64,000 bases of DNA from Halorientalis sp. IM1011 (GTDB lineage: Archaea; Halobacteriota; Halobacteria; Halobacteriales; Haloarculaceae): positions 2,542,001-2,606,000 of the forward strand of contig NZ_CP019067.1 in NCBI RefSeq assembly GCF_001989615.1. The letters are read 5' to 3'. Each line of letters opens with the position of its first letter. The first letter of the stretch is position 1. Positions 9,452 to 16,126 of the stretch are shown piece after piece. Made by a program: the position numbers and the translations under genes. The notes under the pieces were generated by a model. The model was not told the DNA's origin, did not search any database, and saw nothing but the letters and a program-made list of their open reading frames with translations.

Positions 9452-10353
9452 TGGTCGACCGCCCCGGTCCCGACGACCGATCCGTCGCCGACCTGCTCCA
9501 GTTCGGCGTCGTCAACCTCGACAAACCGCCCGGCCCCTCCGCCCACCAGGTCGCCGCGTGGGTCCGGGACATGGTCGCCGACGCCGTGCCGGGCGGCATC
9601 GACGGCGTCGCCCACGCCGGTACGCTCGACCCCAAGGTCACTGGCTGTCTGCCGCTCCTGCTCGGCGACGCCACCCGCGCCGCCCAGGTGTTCGACGACG
9701 CCGTCAAGGAGTACGTCGCCGTCCTCGAACTCCACGCACAGGCCCCCGTCGACCTCGAATCGGTCGCCGCCGAGTTCGAGGGTCGGATCTACCAGAAACC
9801 GCCTCGCAAGAGCGCCGTCAAGCGCCAGCTCCGGGTCCGGGAGATTTACGATCTCGACGTGCTGGAGGTGGAGGACCGCCGCGCACTCCTGCGGGTTCGC
9901 TGTGAGAGCGGCACGTACGTCCGCAAACTCTGTCACGACCTCGGGCTGGCGCTGGGGACCGGCGCGCACATGGGCCACCTGCGCCGGGCCTCTACTGGCC
10001 AGTTCGACGACCGCGACTTGGTGACGCTCGAGGACCTCGCCGACGCGCTGGCGTGGTGGACCGAGGACGGCGACGACGGGCCTTTGCGAGAGATAGTTCA
10101 GCCCGCCGAGCAGGCCCTGGAACCGTTACCGGCCGTGACCATCGCTCCCAGTGCCGCCGCACAGGTCGCCGAGGGCGCGCCGGTGTACGCACCGGGCGTG
10201 ATCGACTCCGCTCTCGACGCCGACGACGTGGCGGATCGACCGCTCGCCGCCTGCTACACCCCGAACGGGACGGCGATCTGTCTCGGTCGGCTGGTGGGTG
10301 ACCCCGACGGTGATTCGGGGACCGTCGTCGAGTTAGAACGCGTACTGGTCTGA
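9451..10353 (+). CDS. cbf5: Cbf5/TruB-type pseudouridine synthase
   Basis: Catalytic subunit of the H/ACA guide-RNA pseudouridylation complex; archaeal Cbf5 also modifies tRNA U55. 300 residues. Motif I is NLDKPPGPSAHQV (about residue 25) and the catalytic motif HAGTLDPKVTGCLPL (about residue 53) holds the essential Asp. Further conserved stretches are IYQKPPRKSAVKRQLRVR and the ESGTYVRKLCHDLG loop. The C-terminal ~80 residues form the PUA domain (VTIAPSAAAQVAEGAPVYAPGV...TAICLGRL). It shares TGATG with cmk upstream and ends shortly before tRNA-Pro. Confidence 0.95.
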   Translation: MVDRPGPDDRSVADLLQFGVVNLDKPPGPSAHQVAAWVRDMVADAVPGGIDGVAHAGTLDPKVTGCLPLLLGDATRAAQVFDDAVKEYVAVLELHAQAPVDLESVAAEFEGRIYQKPPRKSAVKRQLRVREIYDLDVLEVEDRRALLRVRCESGTYVRKLCHDLGLALGTGAHMGHLRRASTGQFDDRDLVTLEDLADALAWWTEDGDDGPLREIVQPAEQALEPLPAVTIAPSAAAQVAEGAPVYAPGVIDSALDADDVADRPLAACYTPNGTAICLGRLVGDPDGDSGTVVELERVLV

Positions 10354-10400
10354 GCGCAAAACGACACCCTTAATCCGGGGACCCTCCTCTTCCCGAGTGC

Positions 10401-10471
10401 GGGACCGTGGGGTAGCGGTATCCTCGGCGCATGGGGTGCGTCGGACCTGAGTTCGAATCTCGGCGGTCCCA
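10401..10471 (+). tRNA. tRNA-Pro (anticodon GGG)
   Basis: Complete cloverleaf without intron. Acceptor stem GGGACCG (10401-10407) pairs with CGGTCCC (10464-10470), followed by discriminator A. The D arm spans 10410-10424. The anticodon stem GGCGC/GCGTC encloses loop ATGGGGT with anticodon GGG at 10433-10435, reading CCC/CCU proline codons. The T arm is CTGAG-TTCGAAT-CTCGG (10447-10463). CCA is not encoded, as usual in haloarchaea. It starts 47 bases after cbf5. Confidence 0.95.
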
Positions 10472-10473
10472 CT

Positions 10474-10697
10474 TTTCACGCGACGCAAGCGATGGAGCGG
10501 AGCGACCGAGCGTCGCGAGCGTGAAACGTGGGACGACGGAAGACGAACGGAGTGAGTCTTCCGGTAGTCCCACTCCCACTTTTTACTTCGTCGGGTAGCG
10601 GCTTCGCCGCTACCGCTCCTCGTAAAAACTTGGGGAAAAACTGCCGGCCGCGAGCGATGCTCGCGGCCGGTGAACCGCGCTCACTTCGTTCGCGCGG
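10474..10697. repeat. cluster of five inverted repeats between tRNA-Pro and vapBC
   Basis: A 346-base gap without a convincing gene is filled by successive hairpins. (1) 10474-10526: TTTCACGC/GCGTGAAA outer arms with GACG/CGTC inside. (2) 10530-10571: GGGAC/GTCCC and GGAAGAC/GTCTTCC arms. (3) 10594-10614: GGTAGCGGC/GCCGCTACC, loop TTC, perfect 9 bp. (4) 10644-10670: CCGGCCGCGAGC/GCTCGCGGCCGG, loop GAT, perfect 12 bp. (5) 10675-10697: CCGCGC/GCGCGG. Four different stems in a row are unlikely by chance even at this GC content. They could act as terminators of tRNA-Pro, be extragenic palindromes, or mark a recombination site. Bases 10698-10790 hold nothing further that I recognise. Confidence 0.75.
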
Positions 10698-10792
10698 ATG
10701 CTTGTGCATAGAACGTTCTTCGGCCCCAAAACACGGGATTCGGCGTCGGAAATACGAAAGAGTCGAGTGGCTAAGAGCGGCACAAGACGTTT

Positions 10793-10820
10793 GTATACAG
10801 CTTGCATACGCTCGTGTATG
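10793..10820 (+). promoter_or_regulatory. candidate VapB operator at first TA module
   Basis: GTATAC (10793-10798) is followed by CATAC (10805-10809) and its inverted copy GTATG (10816-10820), the latter including the antitoxin ATG. Inverted repeats over the start of an antitoxin gene are the usual autorepression site of VapBC. The GTGTAT half-site is also in the operator of the second module. Confidence 0.45.
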
Positions 10821-11021
10821 AGCACGAGCATCCGCGTGTCGGACGAGACGAAGGCCCTGCTGGAGCGGTTGAAGCGGGACGACGAGACGTTCGACGAACT
10901 CCTGCACCGGATCGCCAGCGAGGAAGAGCCGATCAGAGCCGGTGCGTGGTCGGACCAAGAGGGTGAACGCGCCAAGGAGCGGATCCGCGAATCGCGCGAG
11001 CAGTGGGACGACCGCCGATGA
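10818..11021 (+). CDS. VapB-like antitoxin
   Basis: Small protein of 67 residues. The N-terminal STSIRVSDETKALLERLKRDDETFDELLHRIASEE is a ribbon-helix-helix-like DNA-binding unit (strand, then two helices) and the C-terminal acidic/basic tail (EGERAKERIRESREQWDDRR) is the toxin-binding part. Haloarchaea carry many such short antitoxins beside PIN toxins. The ATG at 10818 lies inside the inverted repeat of its own control region. Its stop overlaps the toxin ATG (ATGA), the normal TA arrangement that keeps antitoxin in excess. Confidence 0.82.
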   Translation: MSTSIRVSDETKALLERLKRDDETFDELLHRIASEEEPIRAGAWSDQEGERAKERIRESREQWDDRR

Positions 11022-11410
11022 CGTTTCTGGATTCGTCGGCTATCATCGACTACCTGCGGGACGTCGATCACGTGGTCGAGTACCTCGACGGCCGAGAACC
11101 GTTCTTCACCTCCACCATCTGTGTCTACGAGGTTATCGACGGGCGACTCGGCTCGGGCGAGACTGACGTGACCGGACTCCGGGAAGATTTCGGTGGTGTG
11201 CAGGCACTCGACCTCTCCGAGAACATCGCCCTCGAAGCTCTCCGGATTCAGGACGAACTGATGAACGACGGTCACCGGCTGACCACGCCAGACGCCCTGA
11301 TCGCCGCGACCGCCCGCTCGACGGGAGACGAACTCGTCGTCGCCGACGCCGACTTCGAGACCGACCACCTGACCGGCCTGCTGGACGTCACGAACCTGCG
11401 CGATAGGTGA
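11018..11410 (+). CDS. VapC-family PIN-domain toxin
   Basis: Predicted RNase of 130 residues, neutralised by the antitoxin just upstream. The PIN acidic residues are in place: Asp5 in FLDSSAIIDYL, the Glu of VYEVIDG (about residue 37), the Asp of TTPDALIAATA (about residue 93) and Asp of VVADADFE (about residue 111). VapC toxins cut tRNA or rRNA. The specific target here is not readable. The start at 11018 overlaps the antitoxin stop. Downstream it faces a second, unrelated VapBC pair. Confidence 0.85.
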   Translation: MTFLDSSAIIDYLRDVDHVVEYLDGREPFFTSTICVYEVIDGRLGSGETDVTGLREDFGGVQALDLSENIALEALRIQDELMNDGHRLTTPDALIAATARSTGDELVVADADFETDHLTGLLDVTNLRDR

Positions 11411-11476
11411 CCCGCTCGTTTTCACGTGGCGGGAAATACGACTGGGTGTACGACGAGAGCGATCGCCTCTCTGGAA

Positions 11477-11650
11477 TCAGTCGTCGTGCTCCTCTATCTC
11501 TCGATGTGTGATAAAAAATAGAGCTATCCCCACTACAGTTCCGAGCATTGCGCCTGCCATTCCAAACAGAGCACCGCCGCCAATCATACTGACGAGGAGC
11601 ACGAACAGAACCGCGAACGGAGATGGAGCATCATCAGTCGTCACACTCAC
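11477..11650 (-). CDS. small membrane protein between the two TA modules
   Basis: A 57-residue reading frame with GTG start at 11650 (a second GTG lies at 11644), too short for many gene callers. It encodes a short polar N-terminus (SVTTDDAPSP), one hydrophobic span (FAVLFVLLVSMIGGGALFG), a second with small residues (MAGAMLGTVVGIALFFI) and a charged tail (THREIEEHDD). The GxxxG/A pattern suggests a helical hairpin or oligomer. Codon third positions are less GC-rich than in neighbours, hinting at foreign origin. It occupies most of the 308-base gap between the vapC genes. It points toward the first toxin. Function unknown. Confidence 0.6.
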   Translation of the reverse strand: MSVTTDDAPSPFAVLFVLLVSMIGGGALFGMAGAMLGTVVGIALFFITHREIEEHDD

Positions 11651-11719
11651 TAACTGAAATTACACTCTGGTAACTGTTTCTGGAACGGTACCAGTGAGTC
11701 GAACGTTTTTTCGACTCGA

Positions 11720-12115
11720 TCAGAACGTTTCGACAGGTACACCGAGTTGCTGGAAATCCGTCGTGTTGTCTGTCACGACGGCCTCACCGGTGATATCGGC
11801 GAGTGCGGCCACCATCGCATCGACCATATCGGCTCCGGAGTCTCCACCCTCGGTTGGATCGGCCTGTGCGAATAGCCGCCCCGCCCGTTTCGCCATCTCC
11901 GCGTCGAGTTCCGTAACCGAATACATGCGGCTCAGGTTCTCGATGCACCGCAGCTCCTCGTGGTCGAGAGCGAATTCAGCACCGTATTCCAACTCTGCCA
12001 ACACTGGGGTCGGGATCCGCTGAATTTCGTGCTCAGCTTTCAGTTCCCGAGCCTTCCTGTGGGCGGCTTCGTCCCCACTAAACAGGTCGATGAGATAGTT
12101 GGTATCAAGAATCAT
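11720..12115 (-). CDS. VapC-family PIN-domain toxin, second module
   Basis: Predicted PIN RNase of 131 residues. Acidic active-site residues: Asp4 (MILDTNYLIDL), Glu of PVLAELEYG (about residue 41), Asp pair of GADMVDAMVAALA (about residues 96-99) and Asp of VVTDNTTDF (about residue 114). The start overlaps the antitoxin gene by 11 bases. It differs strongly in sequence from the toxin at 11018-11410, so the two modules are separate acquisitions and not a tandem duplication. Confidence 0.87.
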   Translation of the reverse strand: MILDTNYLIDLFSGDEAAHRKARELKAEHEIQRIPTPVLAELEYGAEFALDHEELRCIENLSRMYSVTELDAEMAKRAGRLFAQADPTEGGDSGADMVDAMVAALADITGEAVVTDNTTDFQQLGVPVETF

Positions 12116-12338
12116 CGACCATCCGCTCCCGAACGTCTCGCGCGCTCGACCGATCCATCTCCGCGATCCGATCTTTCATCTCTTCGCCTTTTTCTGCCGA
12201 GATTACCCCAGCGACGAGGTCGGGATCGGGTGCCGGCGCGCCGGTTAGTCGGACGAGTGCCTCGCCCATCGTCTCGCTATCTTCCTTCTCCGTCTTGAGG
12301 TAGTCGTGAAACCACTCGTCGACCCTGACCGTCTTCAT
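12105..12338 (-). CDS. VapB-like antitoxin, second module
   Basis: 77 residues. It opens with MKTVRVDEWFHDYLKTEKEDSETMGEALVRLTG, a strand followed by helices in the ribbon-helix-helix manner, then an acidic toxin-binding tail (EMKDRIAEMDRSSARDVRERMVDDS). The ATG at 12338 begins two bases after a perfect 16-base palindrome, which fixes the start and indicates a leaderless, self-repressed transcript. Overlaps the toxin gene by 11 bases. Confidence 0.82.
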   Translation of the reverse strand: MKTVRVDEWFHDYLKTEKEDSETMGEALVRLTGAPAPDPDLVAGVISAEKGEEMKDRIAEMDRSSARDVRERMVDDS

Positions 12339-12339
12339 T

Positions 12340-12355
12340 GTGTATTCGAATACAC
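12340..12355. promoter_or_regulatory. perfect 16-bp palindromic operator of second TA module
   Basis: GTGTATTCGAATACAC reads the same on both strands and ends two bases before the antitoxin ATG. It would cover the transcription start of a leaderless mRNA. This is the expected place for autorepression by the VapB-VapC complex. Confidence 0.7.
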
Positions 12356-12562
12356 GGCAAAGCCTCAAGAAAATTGCGGGGGTCACGACGGCGTGACCGA
12401 GACCCGGGAGGACGCCCGATCGAGTGCTAGCCAATCACATCCCGGAAAATCCGGAAACACCCCCAGTAAGCCCTTTTAGATGCCCGCCGTCGGTCGATAT
12501 GGGGGACGCCGTCGCGGCGTCTCGCCCAGTCCGCACCTGCCGACGGACACACCAAGAGAGCC

Positions 12563-12643
12563 ATGTCCCGAAATTCAAGCGGCCCCGACGGGTCACGGAG
12601 GGCACAGCGCGACGAGTACCGGCACCGGGGGGTAGGTCGATGA
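12563..12643 (+). CDS. possible 26-residue micro-protein
   Basis: Starts MSRNSSGPDG and is rich in Ser, Gly and Arg. Its stop overlaps the ATG of the following small membrane protein (ATGA), the coupling used throughout this genome. The alternative is that bases 12499-12640 are the 5' part of one longer frame starting MGDAVAAS, whose ATG at 12499 lies 25 bases after a TATA-like TTTTAG (12473-12478). The two readings exclude each other and I cannot decide from one sequence. Confidence 0.3.
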   Translation: MSRNSSGPDGSRRAQRDEYRHRGVGR

Positions 12644-12759
12644 TGCTCGTCGCCTATCTCCTCGCGGGGACGGTCGTCCTGCTGGTCGGGACGGTACTGG
12701 TCGCCATCGCGAAGGCGAACAGGGACGTCGAGATCGACCTCACCCTGATCCGGCTGTGA
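12640..12759 (+). CDS. 39-residue single-span membrane protein
   Basis: One hydrophobic segment (LVAYLLAGTVVLLVGTVLVAI) followed by a short charged tail (AKANRDVEIDLTLIRL). The ATG at 12640 is preceded by a G-rich stretch that could act as ribosome site. If translation starts at the in-frame ATG at 12499, the protein has 86 residues with a basic N-terminal extension. Short single-span proteins of this kind are common but mostly uncharacterised in haloarchaea. Confidence 0.5.
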   Translation: MMLVAYLLAGTVVLLVGTVLVAIAKANRDVEIDLTLIRL

Positions 12760-12854
12760 GCGCTCGGCGGTGACTCGCTCGATACGTCGACCCGGACAAG
12801 CCGACCTTACTCCCAGACACGCCGTCCGTAACTAACACCCGAGCGACCGTTACG

Positions 12855-13898
12855 ATGGGCATGATGCGCCGATTCGGACGGCTCTCCGCAGGACACGTGG
12901 TGGCGGTGGTCACGATTACGCTACTGGCACTCGCCGTTCTCCCCGCCAGCACTGCCGCACAGGCGACGCCGGTCGATACCTGTCGGTCGATCACCGAACC
13001 CGGGGAGTACCGACTCGCCGGAACCCTCTCGGGGAATGGCTCCACTCCCTGCCTCAGGATCACCGCCAGCGACGTGGCGCTCGACGGCCAGGCCAACGCC
13101 GTCGTCGGCAACGACTCCGACGCCGTCGGCGTGCTGGTCGAACCCACAGGCAACGATACGCTGACGAACGTCACCGTCTCGAATCTCACGACGAGGGGGT
13201 GGAAGATCGGTCTCACGTACCGCGGTGGCGTGGCGACCGGCTCCGTCCGGAACGTCACGGCCGCGGCCAACCGGGACGGTATCGTGATCGACCCGGAACT
13301 CCGGTTCCAGGCCGCGAGCGACACCGTCGAGTTGATCGACAACCGCGCGGTCGACAACGAGCGCTGGGGGGTCGCCCTCCGGCCCGGTGCGGACGCCGAC
13401 CGCGTCACCGGGACCACGCTCCGGAACAACGAGATCGGGGTCGTTGCGGCCGACGTCCGGACCCTCTCGCTGGCAGACACCCGCGCCACGAACAACACCT
13501 GGGGCGTCGTGATGGGTGACGTAACGGCGTCCACACTCCGGAACACGACGGTCCGGGAGAACGCCCAGGACGGCCTGCGGGCCAGCAACGGATTCGACGA
13601 CAGCCGACTGCTGGACACCACCGCTCGGGCCAACGGCGGTGCCGGCCTGCGACTCGGTCCCGCGAACAACGCCAGCCTCCGGAACGCGACGGCGACCGAC
13701 AACGGTGAGAGCGGGCTCGCCCTCCGGGATGCCGCCGACGTGCGGGCGACAACGCTGGTCGTCACCGACAACGAGGGGTGGGGACTGGACTTCGACGGCG
13801 TATCCGACGCGCTGCTGGTGGACGTGACGACCGGTCGGAACGCCGCCGGGTTCTACACCGCGACCGACAGCGGCAACGTGACGATCCGGCTGAACTGA
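12855..13898 (+). CDS. exported right-handed beta-helix (NosD-like) protein
   Basis: 347 residues. A Sec signal peptide is clear: MMRRFGRL, a hydrophobic core VVAVVTITLLALAVLP and ASTAAQA as cleavage region. The mature part starts VDTCRSITEPGEYRLAG and then repeats short parallel-beta-helix rungs with Asn/Thr turns (SNLTTRGWKIGL, TNNTWGVVMGD, ENAQDGLRASN, DNGESGLALRD), as in periplasmic copper-binding/NosD and carbohydrate-binding beta-helix families. Two cysteines (CRSI and PCLR) could form a disulfide. No C-terminal PGF-type anchor is seen. Many N-x-S/T sequons suggest N-glycosylation. Surface or secreted; ligand unknown. Confidence 0.82.
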   Translation: MGMMRRFGRLSAGHVVAVVTITLLALAVLPASTAAQATPVDTCRSITEPGEYRLAGTLSGNGSTPCLRITASDVALDGQANAVVGNDSDAVGVLVEPTGNDTLTNVTVSNLTTRGWKIGLTYRGGVATGSVRNVTAAANRDGIVIDPELRFQAASDTVELIDNRAVDNERWGVALRPGADADRVTGTTLRNNEIGVVAADVRTLSLADTRATNNTWGVVMGDVTASTLRNTTVRENAQDGLRASNGFDDSRLLDTTARANGGAGLRLGPANNASLRNATATDNGESGLALRDAADVRATTLVVTDNEGWGLDFDGVSDALLVDVTTGRNAAGFYTATDSGNVTIRLN

Positions 13899-13922
13899 CG
13901 ACCTGTCACAGGACTATTCGCC

Positions 13923-14141
13923 CTACTCGAGAAACAGGAGGAAGATACTGGGTGCGACGAGCAGGACGAGCCCGACGACCATCAGAGCCGCCGGCAGGAC
14001 GAGCAACGACATATCGGCGACGAGCCACATCCCCGCCCCCGCGAGTAGCACCAGCAGCCCGATGATGCGGACGATCCAGGCCATCGCGCCTTCTAACCCA
14101 AAGTCGGCTGCCACCTCGGCTACTTCGATGATTTCGTCCAT
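13923..14141 (-). CDS. small membrane protein, two spans
   Basis: 72 residues: acidic cytoplasmic start (MDEIIEVAEVAADFGLEG), then two hydrophobic spans (WIVRIIGLLVLLAGAGMWLV and LLVLPAALMVVGLVLLVAPSIFLLFL). The ATG at 14141 was chosen because a TATAAG box lies about 31 bases upstream. It is convergent with the beta-helix gene. No function can be assigned. Confidence 0.65.
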   Translation of the reverse strand: MDEIIEVAEVAADFGLEGAMAWIVRIIGLLVLLAGAGMWLVADMSLLVLPAALMVVGLVLLVAPSIFLLFLE

Positions 14142-14169
14142 GGCAATCCGGGCATGGATTATCCATACA

Positions 14170-14175
14170 CTTATA
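14170..14175 (-). promoter_or_regulatory. TATA box of the 72-residue membrane protein
   Basis: TATAAG on the minus strand about 31 bases before the ATG at 14141, in a locally AT-rich stretch (14150-14210). Confidence 0.5.
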
Positions 14176-14255
14176 TCTGATTGGAGGACTATTTCACGGG
14201 TTGTCAATTTCACACGAGCCGTCGGCTCGCGGCGAGAACCGCGGTCGCGCGGACG

Positions 14256-16001
14256 TCAGTCCTGCTTCGCGCCGGGATTCGTCACTGCGCCGTTGGCCGC
14301 CGAGTCGAACATCTCGCCGTACTTCGCCAGCACACCGTTCGTGTAGTTGGGTTCGGGCAGGTCCCGCTCGTCGAGGCGGCGCTCGATCTCCGCCTCGGAG
14401 AGGTCCACCGACAGTTCGAGGTCGTCGATGTCGATGGTGATCGTGTCGCCGTCCTCAAGCGCAGCGATGGGGCCGCCGACGTAGGCCTCGGGTGCGACGT
14501 GGCCGATGGAGAAGCCACGGGTCGCGCCGGAGAAGCGGCCGTCCGTAAAGAGCGCCACGTCCTCGGCGTGGCCCTGTCCCGCGACGGCGGAGGTGACGCC
14601 CAGCATCTCCCGCATCCCGGGGCCGCCGCGGGGCCCCTCGTTGCGGATGCCGATCACGTCGCCGCTCTCGACGTTGCCCTCCTGGACGTACTGCATGGCG
14701 TTTTCCTCGTCCTCGAAGATCCGGACGGGCCCCTCGTGGTGGAGGTGGTCCTCGCCGGTGATCTTGATGACCGCGCCGCCCGGGGCGAGGTTCCCCGTCA
14801 GGATGCGGATGGCCCCGCGCTCGTGGATCGGGTCGTCCACGGTTTCGAGGAAGTCGGCGTCCAGATCCGAAATCTCCGGCGGGTCGTAGGCCTCGATGGC
14901 CTCCGCCATGGTCTCGCCGGTCACGGTCAGGGCGTCGCCGTGGAGCAGGTCGGCGTCGAGCAGTTCACGGAGGACGACCGGCACGCCGCCGACCTCGTGG
15001 AGGTCGTTCATCACCCGCTCGCCGCCGGGCTGGAGGTCCGCGATCTTGGGCGTGCGGGCGCTGATGCGGTTGAAGTCCTCGATGTCGAGCTCGACGCCGG
15101 CCTCGGCGGCCATCGCCAGCAGGTGGAGGACGGCGTTCGTCGACCCGCCGACCGCGACCTGCAGCGCGATGGCGTTCTCGAAGGACTCACGCGTGAGGAA
15201 GTCGGAGGGCTTGCGCCGCTCCCGGACGACCTCGACGGCGAGTTCGCCGGCCTCGCGGGCCACCTCGTAGCGGCTCTCGTCCTCGGCGGGCGGTGAGGCC
15301 GAGCCAAGCGGTGCGAAGCCCAATGCTTCCGAGATGGAGGCCATCGTGTTGGCGGTGAACATCCCGCCGCAGGACCCTGCGCCGGGGCAGGCGTTGCGTT
15401 CGAGATCGTCGAGTTCGTCCTCGCTCATCTCGCCGTCGGCGACCGCACCGACACCCTCGAAGACGTTCTGGATGGTGACTTCGCGGCCGTCGTGCTCGCC
15501 GGGCATGATCGACCCACCGTAGAGGAACACGGAGGGGAGATCCGTCCGGATCGAGGCCATCATCATCCCGGGCATGTTCTTGTCACAGCCGCCGATCGTC
15601 ACGAGGCCGTCCATGCGCTCGCCGAAGGCGACGAGCTCCACGGAGTCGGCGATGACCTCTCGGCTGATGAGGGAGGCCTTCATCCCCTCGGTCCCCATCG
15701 AGATGGCGTCGGAGATCGTGATGGTACCGAACTCGATGGGCATCCCCTCGCCCTCGTCGATACCTTCGTAGGCGGAGTTCGCCACGTCGTCCAGATGGAC
15801 GTTACAGGGCGTGATGTCGGCGGCGGGGTTGGCGACGCCGACCATGGGCGAGGAGAGGTCCTCGTCGTCGTAGCCCATCGCGCGGAACATCGCGCGGTGG
15901 GGTGCCTTGTCTCGGCCCTCGGTGACTTCCTTGCTCGGGAGGTCGTCGGGCTTGCCCGACCCTGTCCGCTCGGCGTCGGGTTCCTGCGGTTGCTGGCTCA
16001 T
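14256..16001 (-). CDS. ilvD: dihydroxy-acid dehydratase
   Basis: Dehydrates 2,3-dihydroxy-isovalerate and -methylvalerate to the 2-oxo acids in valine/isoleucine synthesis. 581 residues, normal for the IlvD/Edd family. The Fe-S ligands are seen as Cys66 (DITPCNVHL), Cys139 (GGCDKNMPG) and Cys211 ([15 protein letters not shown]). The C-terminal domain has [12 protein letters not shown] and TDGRFSG, both hallmark motifs of the active site. Start at 16001 (MSQQPQE), with an AGTTAAAGC box 28 bases upstream, gives the usual short acidic tail. It stands alone; ilvBNC and leu genes are not in the window. Confidence 0.96.
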   Translation of the reverse strand: MSQQPQEPDAERTGSGKPDDLPSKEVTEGRDKAPHRAMFRAMGYDDEDLSSPMVGVANPAADITPCNVHLDDVANSAYEGIDEGEGMPIEFGTITISDAISMGTEGMKASLISREVIADSVELVAFGERMDGLVTIGGCDKNMPGMMMASIRTDLPSVFLYGGSIMPGEHDGREVTIQNVFEGVGAVADGEMSEDELDDLERNACPGAGSCGGMFTANTMASISEALGFAPLGSASPPAEDESRYEVAREAGELAVEVVRERRKPSDFLTRESFENAIALQVAVGGSTNAVLHLLAMAAEAGVELDIEDFNRISARTPKIADLQPGGERVMNDLHEVGGVPVVLRELLDADLLHGDALTVTGETMAEAIEAYDPPEISDLDADFLETVDDPIHERGAIRILTGNLAPGGAVIKITGEDHLHHEGPVRIFEDEENAMQYVQEGNVESGDVIGIRNEGPRGGPGMREMLGVTSAVAGQGHAEDVALFTDGRFSGATRGFSIGHVAPEAYVGGPIAALEDGDTITIDIDDLELSVDLSEAEIERRLDERDLPEPNYTNGVLAKYGEMFDSAANGAVTNPGAKQD

Positions 16002-16024
16002 GGCCGTAGGATTGCCACCCTGGC

Positions 16025-16033
16025 GCTTTAACT
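16025..16033 (-). promoter_or_regulatory. TATA-like box of ilvD
   Basis: AGTTAAAGC on the minus strand, centred 28 bases before the ilvD ATG; consistent with a leaderless transcript. Confidence 0.5.
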
Positions 16034-16126
16034 TCCCGGATTCCGGGACCGGATGGTCGTTTCGTCCCCGAACCGGTTCGGCCGGAACCCGCAACTGCCA
16101 TGCCGGCCGAGTGAATATCTCGCTCC

